Part shown: in pieces, positions 5,735 to 6,503 of the stretch | Position numbering within the stretch: position 1 is the stretch's first letter | Layout: each line of letters opens with the position of its first letter | Assembly: GCA_017421145.1 (NCBI GenBank) | Contig: JAFOTA010000255.1 | Span: forward strand, 1-6,503 | Direction of reading: 5' to 3' | DNA length: 6,503 nucleotides | From: Treponema sp. | GTDB lineage: Bacteria; Spirochaetota; Spirochaetia; Treponematales; Treponemataceae | Made by a program: the position numbers and the translations under genes | Notes under the pieces: model-generated | Told to the model about the DNA's origin: nothing | What the model saw: only the letters and a program-made list of their open reading frames with translations | Database searches by the model: none

Positions 5735-6503
5735 TTACATTCCGTAATATTTTTTATAGGCCTTGTAGGTTGAATCGATCAGCGTGTCCACGTCTGAGAA
5801 TTTCGGTTCCCATCCAAGGACTTTTTTTGCAAGCTCCGAAGATGCCGTAAGCTGTGCCGGATCTCCTGCCCTGCGTCCTACGTATTCAGCCTTGATTTCC
5901 TTTCCGGTAATGCGCCTTGTTGCTTCAAGCATTTCAGTTACGGTGATTCCGTTTCCGGTTCCAAGGTTGAGCGTAAGGCTCTTGTGCTCCTTTGCAATGT
6001 ATTCAAGTGCCATGACGTGAGCTGCAGCCAAATCCGTTACGTGGATGTAATCCCTTATGCACGTTCCGTCGCGTGTCTTGTAGTCGTTTCCGAAAATGTT
6101 GATTTTCTCTCTTTTTCCGCATGCGACTTCCATCATGACAGGCAGAAGGTTTGCAGGATTTTTTTCAAGTCCGTAGAGCACTCCTTCAGGATCGTAGCCT
6201 GCAGCATTGAAATACCTCAGGGCTGCAAAATGAAGTCCCTTGAGCTGTTCGTACCATGCCATGAATTCTTCGATCTTGAGCTTCGTAAAGCCGTAGTAGT
6301 TCGTCGGATTTTTAGGATGGTTTTCGTCAAGCGGAAGATACTGCGGTTCACCGAAAACGGCCGCGCTTGATGAGAACACCATGTTGAGGCAGTTGTTTGC
6401 GACTGCCGCATTCAGTATGTTCATTGTTCCGCTGATGTTGTTGATTGAATATTTTTCCGGCTTTATCATTGATTCGCCTGCCGCCTTGAATGCCGCAAGA
6501 TCA
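5735..6503 (-). CDS. galE: UDP-glucose 4-epimerase, N-terminus cut by window edge
   Basis: GalE interconverts UDP-glucose and UDP-galactose with bound NAD in the cytoplasm, supplying galactose for surface glycans and for the Leloir pathway. About 255 residues are visible from the right edge to the stop at 5735; about 80 N-terminal residues, including the NAD-binding glycine motif, lie beyond 6503. The frame is open through the ATG at 6469, which is internal: the residues before it (AAFKAAGES) align with the family FAGLKAVGES. Landmarks are FSSSAA (catalytic Ser at 6367-6365), NYYGFTK with the Tyr-x3-Lys pair (Tyr at 6295-6293, Lys at 6283-6281), RYFNAAG, IFGNDY, GTCIRDYIHVTDLA, NLGTGNG and RRAGDPAQLTAS. 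This is the extended-SDR epimerase signature set. In the last motif a Leu appears to occupy the position of the E. coli Tyr299 / human Cys307 gate, so N-acetylated substrates cannot be ruled in or out. A strong terminator follows. Confidence 0.95.
   Translation of the reverse strand, partial: DLAAFKAAGESMIKPEKYSINNISGTMNILNAAVANNCLNMVFSSSAAVFGEPQYLPLDENHPKNPTNYYGFTKLKIEEFMAWYEQLKGLHFAALRYFNAAGYDPEGVLYGLEKNPANLLPVMMEVACGKREKINIFGNDYKTRDGTCIRDYIHVTDLAAAHVMALEYIAKEHKSLTLNLGTGNGITVTEMLEATRRITGKEIKAEYVGRRAGDPAQLTASSELAKKVLGWEPKFSDVDTLIDSTYKAYKKYYGM

Noticed and set aside
5185..5850. Plus-strand open frame of 221 codons spanning the M20/galE junction
   Set aside because: It overlaps two well-identified minus-strand genes and their terminator, and its translation is low-complexity Ser/Phe/Pro-rich antisense.
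1..6503. Mobile element, CRISPR array, toxin-antitoxin or defence system
   Set aside because: No transposase, integrase, repeat-spacer array, small paired genes or defence domains are visible; all six genes are housekeeping or transport/regulation types.

Overview
This window looks like ordinary chromosomal DNA from a bacterium of moderate GC content. The gene style suggests a spirochaete of the Treponema type: many A/T homopolymer runs, a stand-alone divergent mraY, and several genes without a Shine-Dalgarno sequence. That assignment is an inference from sequence character and is not proven here. There are six protein genes. I see no rRNA, tRNA, CRISPR array, insertion sequence or prophage gene, and the window is almost fully coding; no gene-free stretch reaches 300 bases.

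Layout from left to right. (1) Minus strand, 854 to the left edge: the first 284 codons of aroA (EPSP synthase, shikimate pathway), cut by the window edge. (2) Minus strand, 2272-920: a complete 450-residue MATE-family multidrug/cation antiporter, lying 65 bases upstream of aroA. (3) Plus strand, 2365-3249: an AraC-family regulator divergent from the MATE gene across 92 bases. (4) Plus strand, 3351-4421: a MraY-type phospho-MurNAc-pentapeptide transferase with its own Shine-Dalgarno sequence. (5) Minus strand, 5663-4434: an M20-family metallopeptidase convergent with mraY, with only 12 bases between the stop codons. (6) Minus strand, right edge to 5735: the C-terminal three quarters of galE (UDP-glucose 4-epimerase), followed by a convincing rho-independent terminator.

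Two themes connect the genes. The AraC regulator and MATE transporter form a classic divergent regulator/efflux pair and probably respond to the same compound. mraY and galE both serve the cell envelope (peptidoglycan lipid I synthesis and UDP-galactose supply), but they are not in one operon here.

The most interesting signal is regulatory. aroA, the MATE gene and the AraC gene each have an extended -10 box (TGn plus a TATAAT-like hexamer) ending only 6 or 7 bases before the ATG, and none has a Shine-Dalgarno sequence. This predicts leaderless mRNAs. mraY and the M20 gene, in the same window, do have Shine-Dalgarno-like leaders. Two enzymes also depart from family motifs: EPSP synthase in its N-x-G-T-x-x-R loop, and MraY in its HHH and DD-x-x-K motifs. 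I found no evidence for a wholly new multi-gene system.
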